NCBI GenBank assembly: GCA_017651645.1
Contig: JAGCCO010000042.1
Location: forward strand, 129,821 to 193,820
Source: Bacteroidales bacterium
Lineage (GTDB): Bacteria; Bacteroidota; Bacteroidia; Bacteroidales; F082
Reading direction: 5' to 3'
DNA length: 64,000 nucleotides
Positions 38,369-47,178 of the stretch are shown in pieces. How positions within the stretch are numbered: the first letter of the stretch is position 1; every line of letters begins with the position of its first letter. A model generated the notes under the pieces. That model was not told where the DNA came from, searched no databases, and saw nothing but the letters and a program-made list of their open reading frames with translations. Both the position numbers and the translations under genes were made by a program.

Positions 38369-38376
38369 TATCTTTG
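38369..38376 (+). promoter_or_regulatory. -7 box of the fucose-type salvage operon
   Basis: TATCTTTG, 18 bases upstream of the ATG at 38395. Confidence 0.5.
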
Positions 38377-38394
38377 CCGCAAAATCAAAACTTA

Positions 38395-39564
38395 ATGACT
38401 AAAAAAGTATTTGTTTCGGGCTGCTACGACCTGCTGCACAGCGGACATGTCGAGTTTTTCCGGCAAGCGGCGCAATATGGCGACCTTTATGTCGGTATCG
38501 GCTCCGACGAGACCATCCTGCATTACAAAAACCACAAGACGCTCTATCCCGAGAAGGAACGCCTTTTTATGGTGAAGGCCATCCGCTACGTGAAGGATGC
38601 CTTTATCAATGATGGGGCAGGGGTAATGGATTTTGTTGGCACGGTTGATAGGTTAAAGCCTGATATTTTTGTAGTCAACGAAGACGGCGCCTCTGAGACA
38701 AAACGCAAGTTTTGCGAGGAACGCGGCATCGAATATGTGGTGCTGCAACGCACCCCTTCAGAAGGCTTGGAGGCTCGCTCGTCGACGGCTTTGAAACACG
38801 ACCTCTGTCAGATTCCCACCCGCTTGGACCTAGCCGGCACGTGGATTGACCAACCTTACGTCTCGTGCTTTGCCCCTGGATGGGCTATCACCATCTCCTT
38901 GGAACCTACTTTTGAGGTGCGTGAACGTTGTGGCCTCTCCACATCAACACGCAACATGATTAAGAAAATCTGGCCTTTGCAACTGCCCGAAATGGATCCT
39001 GAAACCCTTGCCAAGTTGGTCTTCTGCTTCGAGAACGACCCCGAGCGCAGCGACGGCATCATCAGCGGGGCACAGGACAGCATCGGCATCTGCATGCCAG
39101 GTTTGGTGCGGCACTATTACGACAAACTCTATTGGCCCCTCAAAATCGAGACCTGTCAAGACGACGCCATCTTGAGCTGGCTTGAAAACCACCTTGTCAT
39201 GATTCCTATGGAGCCACGCCAACCTGGATGTTCCGTGGTGGAAGGCAAGGACATCACCGAGTCGAAAGTCAAGGCTTTGGCTCAGGCCGCCGATGACTGC
39301 TGGAAAGCTATCATGGACAAGGATTTGATCGCTTTCGCTAAGGCATACAAGGCCTCTTTTGAAGCCCAGACTGCCATGTTCCCTGCCATGATTCAAGGCT
39401 CGGTACATAGTTATATCGACAAATACTCCGCGATGGACAAAGTGTTAGCCTGGAAAATGCCCGGTGCCGGCGGTGGAGGCTATCTCGCTTGTGTGGTCAA
39501 GGATACGACCGTATTTTGTAAAAACCATTCTGAAGCAATACCGTTAAAAATCAGAAGAAAATGA
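38395..39564 (+). CDS. Cytidylyltransferase-like domain fused to GHMP-kinase-like domain
   Basis: 389 residues from the ATG at 38395. Residues 1-130 are a nucleotidyltransferase: VFVSGCYDLLHSGHVEFF has the HxGH nucleotide motif, and ARSSTALK replaces the distal IST(S/T) motif. Residues 140-389 look like a shortened GHMP kinase: PTRLDLAGTWIDQPYVSCFA (motif 1), GLSTSTRN as a possible motif 2, SGAQDSIGICMPGL, and GAGGGGYLACV (motif 3). It precedes fucP and a mutarotase gene, so phosphorylation plus nucleotide activation of a deoxysugar is an attractive guess. The known bifunctional Fkp is much longer and differently built. Substrate unknown. Confidence 0.72.
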   Translation: MTKKVFVSGCYDLLHSGHVEFFRQAAQYGDLYVGIGSDETILHYKNHKTLYPEKERLFMVKAIRYVKDAFINDGAGVMDFVGTVDRLKPDIFVVNEDGASETKRKFCEERGIEYVVLQRTPSEGLEARSSTALKHDLCQIPTRLDLAGTWIDQPYVSCFAPGWAITISLEPTFEVRERCGLSTSTRNMIKKIWPLQLPEMDPETLAKLVFCFENDPERSDGIISGAQDSIGICMPGLVRHYYDKLYWPLKIETCQDDAILSWLENHLVMIPMEPRQPGCSVVEGKDITESKVKALAQAADDCWKAIMDKDLIAFAKAYKASFEAQTAMFPAMIQGSVHSYIDKYSAMDKVLAWKMPGAGGGGYLACVVKDTTVFCKNHSEAIPLKIRRK

Positions 39565-39587
39565 TAATAAATGTAAATGTATGATTC

Positions 39588-39678
39588 GCTTCACGTCACT
39601 GCGAGGTACGAAGCAGTCTAGACAAAAAGCTTATTCTCTAGATTGCTTCGTCGTTCCTCCTCGCAATGACGCAAAGCG
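39588..39678. repeat. Long palindromic element with CTAGATTGCTTCGTCGTTCC arm
   Basis: CGTCACTGCGAGGTACGAAG and CTAGATTGCTTCGTCGTTCC form the outer arms of an imperfect hairpin, in the class of short palindromes dispersed in many bacterial genomes. It fills the gap between the kinase fusion and fucP. The right arm provides an ATG (39666) in frame with fucP. Confidence 0.78.
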
Positions 39679-39695
39679 TCGAAAAACCGAAAACA

Positions 39696-40991
39696 ATGAA
39701 TAAAGTAGTAGAAAAGAAATACCTCTTGGCCTTCGTGCTAGTGACCTGTTGCTTCGCCTTGTGGGGCTTCGCCAACGACATCACCAACCCCATGGTGAAG
39801 GCCTTCTCTAAGATCTTCCGCATGAGCGTCACCGACGGCGCCTTAGTACAATTGGCCTTCTATGGCGGCTATTTCTGCATGGCCCTACCTGCCGCCTTGT
39901 TTGTGCGCAAATTCTCCTACAAAGCCGGTCTGTTGATGGGTCTCGGATTGTATGCCGTAGGCGCCTTAATGTTCCTCCCCGCCAAGGCGACAGGCAGTTA
40001 TTATCCTTTCCTCATCGCCTACTTCGTCCTCACTTGCGGCCTCTCTTTCCTTGAGACGACAGCGAATCCTTATATCCTCTCCATGGGCAGCAAGGACACC
40101 GCCACACGCCGACTCAATCTGGCACAGGCTTTTAATCCCATCGGTTCGTTAGCGGGTATGTTTGTGGCGATGCAATTCATCCAGGCCAAACTCAACCCAC
40201 TAAGCACCGAGGAACGTGCCTTATTGTCCGAAAACCAGTTTGAAGCCGTCAAAAGTGCCGACCTCGCTGTGTTGAGCCGACCCTATGTCATCATCGGTGC
40301 AGTGTTGGTGGCCTTTTTTATCGTAATCTTACTCTTGGTGAAGACACAAGCCAAAACGGAAGAAAGCAACGACCAGAAGTTCGGTCCCACGGTGAAACGT
40401 CTGTGGCAGAACAAACCCTATCGTTATGGCGTGGTGGCTCAGTTCTTTTATGTCGGCGTGCAGATCATGTGCTGGACCTTCATCATCCAATACGGCACAC
40501 GCGTCTTCATGAACGAAGGCATGACGGAACAAGCCGCTGAGGTGCTCTCACAACGCTACAACATCGTGGCCATGGCTATCTTCTGCCTGAGCCGCTTCAT
40601 CTGCACCTTCCTGCTGAAATACATCCACCCTTCCAAACTGCTGACTTATTTGGGCATTGCCGGAGCCGTGCTGGTGTTGGGTGTCATTTTCCTTGACGGT
40701 CGCGCCGGAATGTATTGCTTGGTAGCCGTCTCGGCTTGCATGAGCCTGATGTTCCCGACCATCTACGGCATCGCCTTGACCGACACGGGTGAGGATGCTA
40801 AACTCGGTGCGGCTGGCCTCATCATGGCCATCTTGGGCGGTTCGGTATTGCCTCCTTTACAAGCCCGCATCATCGATGGCGGCGGATTGGGAAGCATCGC
40901 CTCCGTGAATTTGAGCTTCATTTTGCCGCTGATATGCTTTGTGGTCATCGTGCTCTACGGATTGTTTATCACAAAAACAGAAAAATCATGA
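39696..40991 (+). CDS. fucP: L-fucose:H+ symporter family permease (MFS)
   Basis: 431 residues from the ATG at 39696 (MNKVVEKKYLLAFVLVT), with about 12 membrane segments. CCFALWGFANDITNPMVKAF and the SFLETTANPYILSMG block (YFVLTCGLSFLETTANPY) are highly characteristic of FucP-type transporters. An in-frame ATG at 39666 would add ten residues read from the palindromic repeat arm (MTQSVEKPKT) and is judged spurious. The next gene (mutarotase) starts on its stop codon, and both sit behind the kinase fusion, so sugar import, mutarotation and phosphorylation may be joined. Confidence 0.9.
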   Translation: MNKVVEKKYLLAFVLVTCCFALWGFANDITNPMVKAFSKIFRMSVTDGALVQLAFYGGYFCMALPAALFVRKFSYKAGLLMGLGLYAVGALMFLPAKATGSYYPFLIAYFVLTCGLSFLETTANPYILSMGSKDTATRRLNLAQAFNPIGSLAGMFVAMQFIQAKLNPLSTEERALLSENQFEAVKSADLAVLSRPYVIIGAVLVAFFIVILLLVKTQAKTEESNDQKFGPTVKRLWQNKPYRYGVVAQFFYVGVQIMCWTFIIQYGTRVFMNEGMTEQAAEVLSQRYNIVAMAIFCLSRFICTFLLKYIHPSKLLTYLGIAGAVLVLGVIFLDGRAGMYCLVAVSACMSLMFPTIYGIALTDTGEDAKLGAAGLIMAILGGSVLPPLQARIIDGGGLGSIASVNLSFILPLICFVVIVLYGLFITKTEKS

Positions 40992-41311
40992 AACGCTATT
41001 GCCAGACCTTAGAACTCGTCAACGACCCGGAACTCATCGAGAAATATTGTGAACTTCATGCCCATGTGTGGCCCGAAGTGATAGAAGGCCAACGCCAAGT
41101 CGGTATCCTTGATATGCAGATATATCGTTATGAAAACCAAGTGTTTATGATATGCGATACCGTGGATGATTTCGATTGGGAGAAAGACATGGCCCGATTG
41201 GCCACTTTGCCCCGTCAGGCCGAGTGGGAAGCCCATGTGGCCCGGTGCCAAGGTGCCGACCCCAACTTGCCATCAACGGGAAAATGGCATTTGATGGAAA
41301 AAATATTTTGA
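40988..41311 (+). CDS. L-rhamnose/L-fucose mutarotase family protein (RhaM-type)
   Basis: 107 residues, the RhaM family length. ELHAHVWPEVIEGQRQVGILDM and IYRYENQVFMICDTVDDFDW carry the pocket His and the dimer-interface residues. RhaM interconverts alpha and beta anomers of 6-deoxyhexoses, which feeds permease-imported sugar to isomerase or kinase. ATG overlaps the fucP stop (ATGA), so coupling with fucP favours an L-fucose role over rhamnose. The gene ends the operon. Confidence 0.88.
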   Translation: MKRYCQTLELVNDPELIEKYCELHAHVWPEVIEGQRQVGILDMQIYRYENQVFMICDTVDDFDWEKDMARLATLPRQAEWEAHVARCQGADPNLPSTGKWHLMEKIF

Positions 41312-41330
41312 AATTAAAAAAGTATTGTTG

Positions 41331-41338
41331 TAGTTTTG
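41331..41338 (+). promoter_or_regulatory. -7 box of the WbpM-like gene
   Basis: TAGTTTTG, 26 bases upstream of the ATG at 41365. Confidence 0.5.
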
Positions 41339-41364
41339 CAGATTGAAATAATCTGCATTGCTTT

Positions 41365-43278
41365 ATGTATAGTCTTGTTACACGCTTTTGCAATTTCATA
41401 TTCGGCAAGCATAAGAGCAACACGCTACCTCGCATTTGGATTCTGGCGGTTGACATGGTCATCGTTGTTTTAGCCTATATTGTAGCGCTCTTCATGTTGT
41501 ATTTCAAGGATTTCGGTGCTTCAATTTTTGATTGGAGCCGAATCTGGTTGATACCTATTGCTTACCTTATCGCTTTCTTAATCAGCAGAACCTATGACGG
41601 TATGTTGCGTTATTCGGGCTTTAATGACATCCGAAAACTGTTTGCCGCCTGTACCTGCACATTGGCTTTCCTCGTGGTCAGTAAGATGGTTGTTGCTCAG
41701 ATTTCACCCGATTTGGCCACCAATATCTATCCGCGTTACGTGACCATCATCTACCATTACCTCATCACGCTGGTGGTCATGATTATCATGCGCTTTACCA
41801 TCAGACGTCTTTACAACGAGGTGTACAAAAACACGGCGGATAAGATGAACACGCTCATCTATGGTGCGGGCGACGGAGGCACCATGCTGATGCGTACTCT
41901 GAGCCAGGACACCAAATCTAAGTTCAAGGTCAGGGCTTTTGTCGACGATGACCCAAAACGCGCCAAATCACAGATTAATACCATCAAGGTATACCCGCCC
42001 AAGATTGCCATGACGCCTGAATTCATCAAGAAATACGACATCGATGTGATGATTCTGGCCATCCCTAGTCTGAGTGAAGAACGACAGAAAGAGATTATCG
42101 AGCAGGGGCTGGCCCTCAATATCATTGTGAAGTCCATTCCAGCTTTCGACAAATGGGTGGACGGAAAAATCTCTTCCAGCCAGATTCAAGACATCAAGAT
42201 TGAAGACCTGCTGGGGCGCAAACCTATCACGCTGGGCAAGGAAAACGTGACCCGCGAAATCAACGACAAAGTGGTGCTTGTGACTGGTGCCGCAGGTTCC
42301 ATCGGCAGTGAGATTTGCCGTCAGGTGATGCATTACAATCCCACCAAGCTTATCATGCTCGACCAGGCTGAGTCGCCGCTCTACGACTTCCAGTTTGAGA
42401 TGAACAACACGCCCGACTTTAGGTATCTACTCGACAAGATGGCTTTTGTGGTCACCAATGTGAAAGACCCAATCCGCATGAGGGAAGTCTTTGAGCAATA
42501 CCATCCGCAGATTGTGTATCATGCCGCAGCCTACAAGCATGTGCCTTTCATGGAGGAGAATGCCTACGAAGCCGTGTTTGTCAACGTGTTCGGCACCAAG
42601 AATGTAGCTGACCTTGCGGTAGAGTTTGGTGCGGAAAAGTTTGTCATGATTTCCACCGACAAGGCCGTCAACCCGACCAATGTCATGGGTGCCACCAAGC
42701 GCATAGCCGAGATTTACACACAAAGCCGTCAAGGCAACACCAAGTTCATCACCACGAGATTCGGCAATGTGTTAGGCAGTAATGGCTCGGTGGTGCCGCT
42801 GTTCCGAAAACAAATCGAGAAAGGTGGTCCCATCACCGTTACCGACCGCCGTATCACACGTTTCTTCATGACCATCCCCGAAGCCTGCAGCCTTGTGCTT
42901 GAGGCAGGTTCCATTGGCGAAGGCGGTGATATCTTCGTTTTCGACATGGGCGAGAAAGTCAAAATTTGGGATTTGGCCGAGAAGATGCGCAAGCTGGCTC
43001 ACCGACCCGAAATTGAAATTGTTGAGACGGGGCTGCGTCCAGGAGAAAAGCTTTATGAAGAAGTGCTGGCCAACGAAGAGAACACCATCAAGACGGAGAA
43101 CGAGAAGATCATGCATGCTGTGGTGCGCAAATACGAAGCTGCAGACGTGGACGCCATGATCGAACAACTCCACACCGAGCTTGAGACCTGCGATCCGATG
43201 AAGATTGTGGCGCAAATGAAGGTCATCGTGCCCGAATTCAAGAGCAACAACAGCATTTTCAGCCAGTTGGACAAATAA
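41365..43278 (+). CDS. WbpM/CapD-like membrane UDP-HexNAc 4,6-dehydratase
   Basis: 637 residues. Four hydrophobic helices (about 30-150), a first Rossmann region (LIYGAGDGGTMLMRTL) and a catalytic SDR domain with VLVTGAAGSIGSEICRQ. The active site is MISTDKAVNPTNVMGATKR, where the usual Tyr of YxxxK is Met, as in WbpM/PglF-type dehydratases that produce UDP-4-keto-6-deoxy-HexNAc. These enzymes start QuiNAc, FucNAc and bacillosamine synthesis. The dehydrogenase gene starts 6 bases after its stop, but a functional link is not obvious. Confidence 0.87.
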   Translation: MYSLVTRFCNFIFGKHKSNTLPRIWILAVDMVIVVLAYIVALFMLYFKDFGASIFDWSRIWLIPIAYLIAFLISRTYDGMLRYSGFNDIRKLFAACTCTLAFLVVSKMVVAQISPDLATNIYPRYVTIIYHYLITLVVMIIMRFTIRRLYNEVYKNTADKMNTLIYGAGDGGTMLMRTLSQDTKSKFKVRAFVDDDPKRAKSQINTIKVYPPKIAMTPEFIKKYDIDVMILAIPSLSEERQKEIIEQGLALNIIVKSIPAFDKWVDGKISSSQIQDIKIEDLLGRKPITLGKENVTREINDKVVLVTGAAGSIGSEICRQVMHYNPTKLIMLDQAESPLYDFQFEMNNTPDFRYLLDKMAFVVTNVKDPIRMREVFEQYHPQIVYHAAAYKHVPFMEENAYEAVFVNVFGTKNVADLAVEFGAEKFVMISTDKAVNPTNVMGATKRIAEIYTQSRQGNTKFITTRFGNVLGSNGSVVPLFRKQIEKGGPITVTDRRITRFFMTIPEACSLVLEAGSIGEGGDIFVFDMGEKVKIWDLAEKMRKLAHRPEIEIVETGLRPGEKLYEEVLANEENTIKTENEKIMHAVVRKYEAADVDAMIEQLHTELETCDPMKIVAQMKVIVPEFKSNNSIFSQLDK

Positions 43279-43284
43279 GCCGAG

Positions 43285-46200
43285 ATGTACACGATTTTTA
43301 CCGACCCTTTACATCGCATCGCCTACGCCACCGATGCCTCAGCCTATCGTGAGGTACCACAAGGCGTGGCCTTCCCTGAAAATGAACAGGATATTGTTTA
43401 CCTCATTGAGACGGCTCGTGAACAAAAGACCCATCTTATCCCGAGGGCTGGCGGAACTTCTATCGCTGGTCAGGTGGTGGGCAACGGCATCGTGGTCGAC
43501 ATCAGCAAGCATTTCAAGAAGATCCTGGAAATCAACAAGGAAGAACGCTGGGCAAGGGTACAACCTGGTGTGGTTCTTGACGAATTGAATCTCGTTTTGG
43601 ATCCATACGGACTCTTCTTCAGCCCCGAGACTTCGACCAGCAACCGCTGTTGCATCGGAGGCATGTTCGGTAACAACTCTTGTGGTTCACATTCATTGAT
43701 TTATGGCAGCACCCGTCACCATGTATTGGAAGCTCGTGGCGTGCTTTGCGATGGCAGCATTGAGGTGTTCAAGACCTATTCCATCCGTGAACTGGAAGAA
43801 AGGTTTGGAAACCGTTTCTGGGAAACCCAATCCGACCTTCTGATACAAAACATATACACCCAACTCATTCGCTGGTCCTTGGACGAGAAGACCGTCCAAA
43901 GCATCGAGGACAACTACCCTGACAAAAGCCTGCGCCGTCGTTCTTGTGGCTATGCCATCGACGAAGTCATTGAGGACTTACACAATGTCCAAAAACCGCT
44001 TGAAGAACGCACCATCAACCTCTGCAAAGTCTTGGCAGGCAGTGAAGGTACCTTGGCCTTCATCACCGAAATCAAAGTCGACCTTGACCCCTTGCCGCCT
44101 AAGGAGAAGATGGTGGTCTGCGCTCATTGTGATACTTTACAAAAGAGTTTTTTGGGCAATCTTGTCGCCTTGAAATTCCATCCCTCAGCTGTGGAACTGA
44201 TGGACCGCAACATCTTGGAACTTAGCAAACAGAATGTTGAGCAACAAAAAAACCGTTTCTTTGTGCAAGGCGACCCTGCTGCCATCCTCATCATCGAGTT
44301 ACGCGGGGAGACAAGGGCTGAAATCGATGCCGTTGCCGACCAACTTGAAAAGGCATTAATCGAAAACGAGGAACTTTTGGTTTACGCTTGTTCAAGGGTT
44401 TATGGTTCCGAAATCAGCAAGGTATGGAGTCTGCGAAAGGCAGGCTTGGGACTGCTCACCAGTATGAAAGGCGATGCCAAACCCATCGGTGTCATTGAGG
44501 ATACGGCAGTAGCTCCTGAAAAACTACCTGCTTATATGGCTGATTTCGCCAAAATGTTGGAGGATTTAGGCTTGAGTTGCGTCTATCATGCGCATATCAG
44601 CACGGGTGAACTGCATCTGCGGCCCATCATCAATATCAAAGAGGCGGAAGGCAAACGGAAGTTTCGCGAGGTGGCTTATCAGACCGCTTTGTTGGTCAAG
44701 AAATACAAAGGCTCGCTCAGTGGCGAGCATGGTGATGGCCGGCTACGCGGCGAGTTCATCCAACTGCTCTATGGCGACGAAGTCTATGGTTTGATGCAAG
44801 CGTTGAAACGTTGTTGGGACCCGATGCGAGTTTTCAATCTGCACAAGATTGTCGACACGCTGCCCATGGACAGCATGTTGCGGTTTGAGGTCGGGCAGCA
44901 ATATGCTATTGAGAAGGAATTAATGGACGGCCCTTCGACAAGCTCAGGGACCTGCCACACTTATTACAACTGGAAGGCCGCCTTTGACGAATGCAAGGTG
45001 GAAGGTGCCACAGGGGCCCGAACCCAACTTCATGCTTTGATGTGCAGTATTGAGCAATGCAACGGAGCCGGCGATTGCCGCAAGTCGAACTTGATTGGTG
45101 GCACACTTTGTCCTGCATTCAAGGTGAGTGGCGACGAAACCAAAGCTACTCGTGCCCGGGCCAACGTGCTTCGCGAAATCCTGACAAGAGGGTGGGGGAG
45201 CGAGGCCTTCACACAAGCCCTCAACAAAGACAAAAGCATCTTGAAATCGGAAGAGTTGGCCGAGGTTTTGGATAGCTGCCTGGCCTGCAAAGGCTGCCGC
45301 AGCGAGTGCCCTTCTAACGTCGACATGACCCGTCTACGTTCCGAGATCCTGCAACAGAAATACGATGTCAGCGGCATGCCTTTGCGTTCCTTTGCCGTGT
45401 CGCGCATGGCCACGGTGGAGCAATTGGGGCATCTCGTTTGGCCTATTTACAATCTCTTTGCCTCGTGGAAGTTCTCGTCCAATATCATCAAGCGCATCAT
45501 CAAGTTCACGACAGAAAGAGATATCCCGACGCTTAGCCGCGTGACGATGCGAAAGGCTGTGAAAAAGGAATGTAGACGACACAAAGGGCAGACGACCAAA
45601 GGCAAGGTCTATCTCTTCGCCGACGAGTTCACCAACTTCCAGGAAGCCGAGCTTGGGTTGACTTTTGCTAAACTTTTGCTCCGCTTGGGTTATGAAGTGG
45701 AAATCCCGAAACATGTGGAAAGCGGTCGCGCTGCCATCTCGAAGGGCAACTTGAAACTGGCAAAGAAGTTTGCCTTGAAGAATGTCAACTTGCTGAAAGA
45801 CAAGATTACGGACCAAGCGCCTTTGATTGGCATAGAGCCTTCGTGTATTCTCAGTTTCCGTGACGAATACCCTGATTTAGTGCCTGCAGAACTGCGCTCA
45901 CAAGCCCAAGCCTTAGGTCATAATGCTTTGCTCTTCGATGAGTTCATCATGCGTGAAGTAGCCGCCGGTCGCATCAGCAGCGAAGATTTCAAGACCGATG
46001 CCGTTGAAATATGGCTTCACGGCCATTGTCATCAGAAGGCTTTGGTGGGAACGGAAAAGACTGTTGCAGCATTGAAACTCCTGAAAAACGCCAAAGTCAA
46101 TGTTATTCCCAGTGGCTGTTGTGGTATGGCGGGCTCGTTCGGTTATGAGAAAGAACATTACAAAACCTCTTTGGCCATCGGTGAGATGGTCTTGTTCCCA

Positions 46201-46347
46201 ACCATACGAAAGGCCATGGAAAAGACGGATGGCGTTACACCTTGTATTGTGTCGGCACCAGGCACTTCCTGTCGTCAGCAGATCCTCGATGGTACGGGTA
46301 TCCATGCTGTCCATCCCATTGAGATTCTCTACCGTTGGGTGAAATAA
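43285..46347 (+). CDS. FAD/4Fe-4S D-2-hydroxyacid dehydrogenase (YdiJ/Dld-II type)
   Basis: 1020 residues, close to E. coli YdiJ (1018). The FAD-binding PCMH domain (RAGGTSIAGQVVGNGIVVD; GGMFGNNSCGSHS) and the FAD-oxidase C-terminal domain (GEHGDGRLRGEF) are followed by two 4Fe-4S regions (CNGAGDCRK, CLACKGCRSECP) and a CCG segment (IPSGCCGMAGSFGYE). It probably oxidises D-lactate or D-2-hydroxyglutarate at the membrane and passes electrons to quinone. Residues near 548 (MDGPSTSSGTCH) include the in-frame palindrome at 44925-44955. The lutB gene at 56 kb is a possible functional relative. Confidence 0.9.
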   Translation: MYTIFTDPLHRIAYATDASAYREVPQGVAFPENEQDIVYLIETAREQKTHLIPRAGGTSIAGQVVGNGIVVDISKHFKKILEINKEERWARVQPGVVLDELNLVLDPYGLFFSPETSTSNRCCIGGMFGNNSCGSHSLIYGSTRHHVLEARGVLCDGSIEVFKTYSIRELEERFGNRFWETQSDLLIQNIYTQLIRWSLDEKTVQSIEDNYPDKSLRRRSCGYAIDEVIEDLHNVQKPLEERTINLCKVLAGSEGTLAFITEIKVDLDPLPPKEKMVVCAHCDTLQKSFLGNLVALKFHPSAVELMDRNILELSKQNVEQQKNRFFVQGDPAAILIIELRGETRAEIDAVADQLEKALIENEELLVYACSRVYGSEISKVWSLRKAGLGLLTSMKGDAKPIGVIEDTAVAPEKLPAYMADFAKMLEDLGLSCVYHAHISTGELHLRPIINIKEAEGKRKFREVAYQTALLVKKYKGSLSGEHGDGRLRGEFIQLLYGDEVYGLMQALKRCWDPMRVFNLHKIVDTLPMDSMLRFEVGQQYAIEKELMDGPSTSSGTCHTYYNWKAAFDECKVEGATGARTQLHALMCSIEQCNGAGDCRKSNLIGGTLCPAFKVSGDETKATRARANVLREILTRGWGSEAFTQALNKDKSILKSEELAEVLDSCLACKGCRSECPSNVDMTRLRSEILQQKYDVSGMPLRSFAVSRMATVEQLGHLVWPIYNLFASWKFSSNIIKRIIKFTTERDIPTLSRVTMRKAVKKECRRHKGQTTKGKVYLFADEFTNFQEAELGLTFAKLLLRLGYEVEIPKHVESGRAAISKGNLKLAKKFALKNVNLLKDKITDQAPLIGIEPSCILSFRDEYPDLVPAELRSQAQALGHNALLFDEFIMREVAAGRISSEDFKTDAVEIWLHGHCHQKALVGTEKTVAALKLLKNAKVNVIPSGCCGMAGSFGYEKEHYKTSLAIGEMVLFPTIRKAMEKTDGVTPCIVSAPGTSCRQQILDGTGIHAVHPIEILYRWVK
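44925..44955. repeat. GGCCCTTCGACAAGCTCAGG palindrome inside the dehydrogenase gene
   Basis: A hairpin (GG-CCCT around TCGACAAGCTC with AGGG-CC) found dispersed in many bacterial genomes, here read in frame as DGPSTSSGT. Confidence 0.75.
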
Positions 46348-46379
46348 AAGGCAAATATTGCCGTTTTCTGAAAAAGCAC

Positions 46380-46387
46380 TATATTTG
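46380..46387 (+). promoter_or_regulatory. -7 box of the DUF3298 lipoprotein gene
   Basis: TATATTTG, 27 bases upstream of the ATG. A TTG at 46358-46360 lies 19 bases further upstream, a fair -33 spacing. Confidence 0.55.
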
Positions 46388-46414
46388 CAACATTGAACCC
46401 ATAATACATTCATC

Positions 46415-47173
46415 ATGAAAAAGCTATTTATCCCTTTGGTTTTGCTACTTTTTGTCGTATTGGGATGCAACCGTACCAAAGAAAACCCCAACGAAGTCAA
46501 AGTGGAGAGTTACACCATCAGCGACAGTGTTTTCCTTGAAAACGAATTTGGTCAGGATTATTCACGTTATTACATGTATCTTGAGCTTCCTGTCACTGAT
46601 AACGATACCTTGCGTGAAAACATCATTGAATGGATGCTTGAACCTGGAACTGAGGATTATGTGGCTTTCTTCAAAGCCGACAAAGACCGCTTTTTCGCTG
46701 AGGAAGGCGATGAACCGGAGTCAGAGTTTAATGGAAGTTATGCACTGTTGGAACAAACAGACAGTTATGTCACTTACATTGCAGACGGCTATGTCTATAC
46801 AGGGGGTGCCCATCCTATGCCTTGGTATTATGGTGTCACTTTCAGCAAATTGGACGGAAGCGTGTTGGGTTATGATTTGTTTGATGATGATATCTTTGAT
46901 GCTCCGGAACAACTTGTTGAGCTGATCTCCATCAACATTCGCGACCAGTATTTTGACAAAATCAACAACGAAGAAGAAGAATACCTCTTTGAACCCGATG
47001 ACTTTTTCCCGTTACCCACCAACCAACCTTGGGTTGAATCCGACAGCGTGGTGTTTTGCTATGGTCCTTTCGAAATTGCCCCATACGCAGCAGGAATGCC
47101 GCTTTGCAAGATCCCGATCAAAGACCTGCAACCTTATTTGAGCGAAAAAGGGAAATCGTTATTCAACAACTGA
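46415..47173 (+). CDS. DUF3298/RsiV-like lipoprotein
   Basis: 252 residues. A signal peptide ends in the lipobox VVLGC (Cys18). The body shows the DUF4163-DUF3298 pair: VYTGGAHPMPWYYGVTF and FCYGPFEIAPYAAGMPLCKI, as in RsiV and many Bacteroidota lipoproteins. RsiV in Bacillus binds lysozyme; whether this protein senses anything is unknown. No sigma factor is adjacent. manC follows 5 bases later and may share the transcript. Confidence 0.85.
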   Translation: MKKLFIPLVLLLFVVLGCNRTKENPNEVKVESYTISDSVFLENEFGQDYSRYYMYLELPVTDNDTLRENIIEWMLEPGTEDYVAFFKADKDRFFAEEGDEPESEFNGSYALLEQTDSYVTYIADGYVYTGGAHPMPWYYGVTFSKLDGSVLGYDLFDDDIFDAPEQLVELISINIRDQYFDKINNEEEEYLFEPDDFFPLPTNQPWVESDSVVFCYGPFEIAPYAAGMPLCKIPIKDLQPYLSEKGKSLFNN

Positions 47174-47178
47174 ATTTC

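Noticed and set aside
39666..39695. Upstream ATG of fucP
   Set aside because: It lies in the palindromic repeat arm and codes residues not seen in the FucP family; ATG 39696 fits better.
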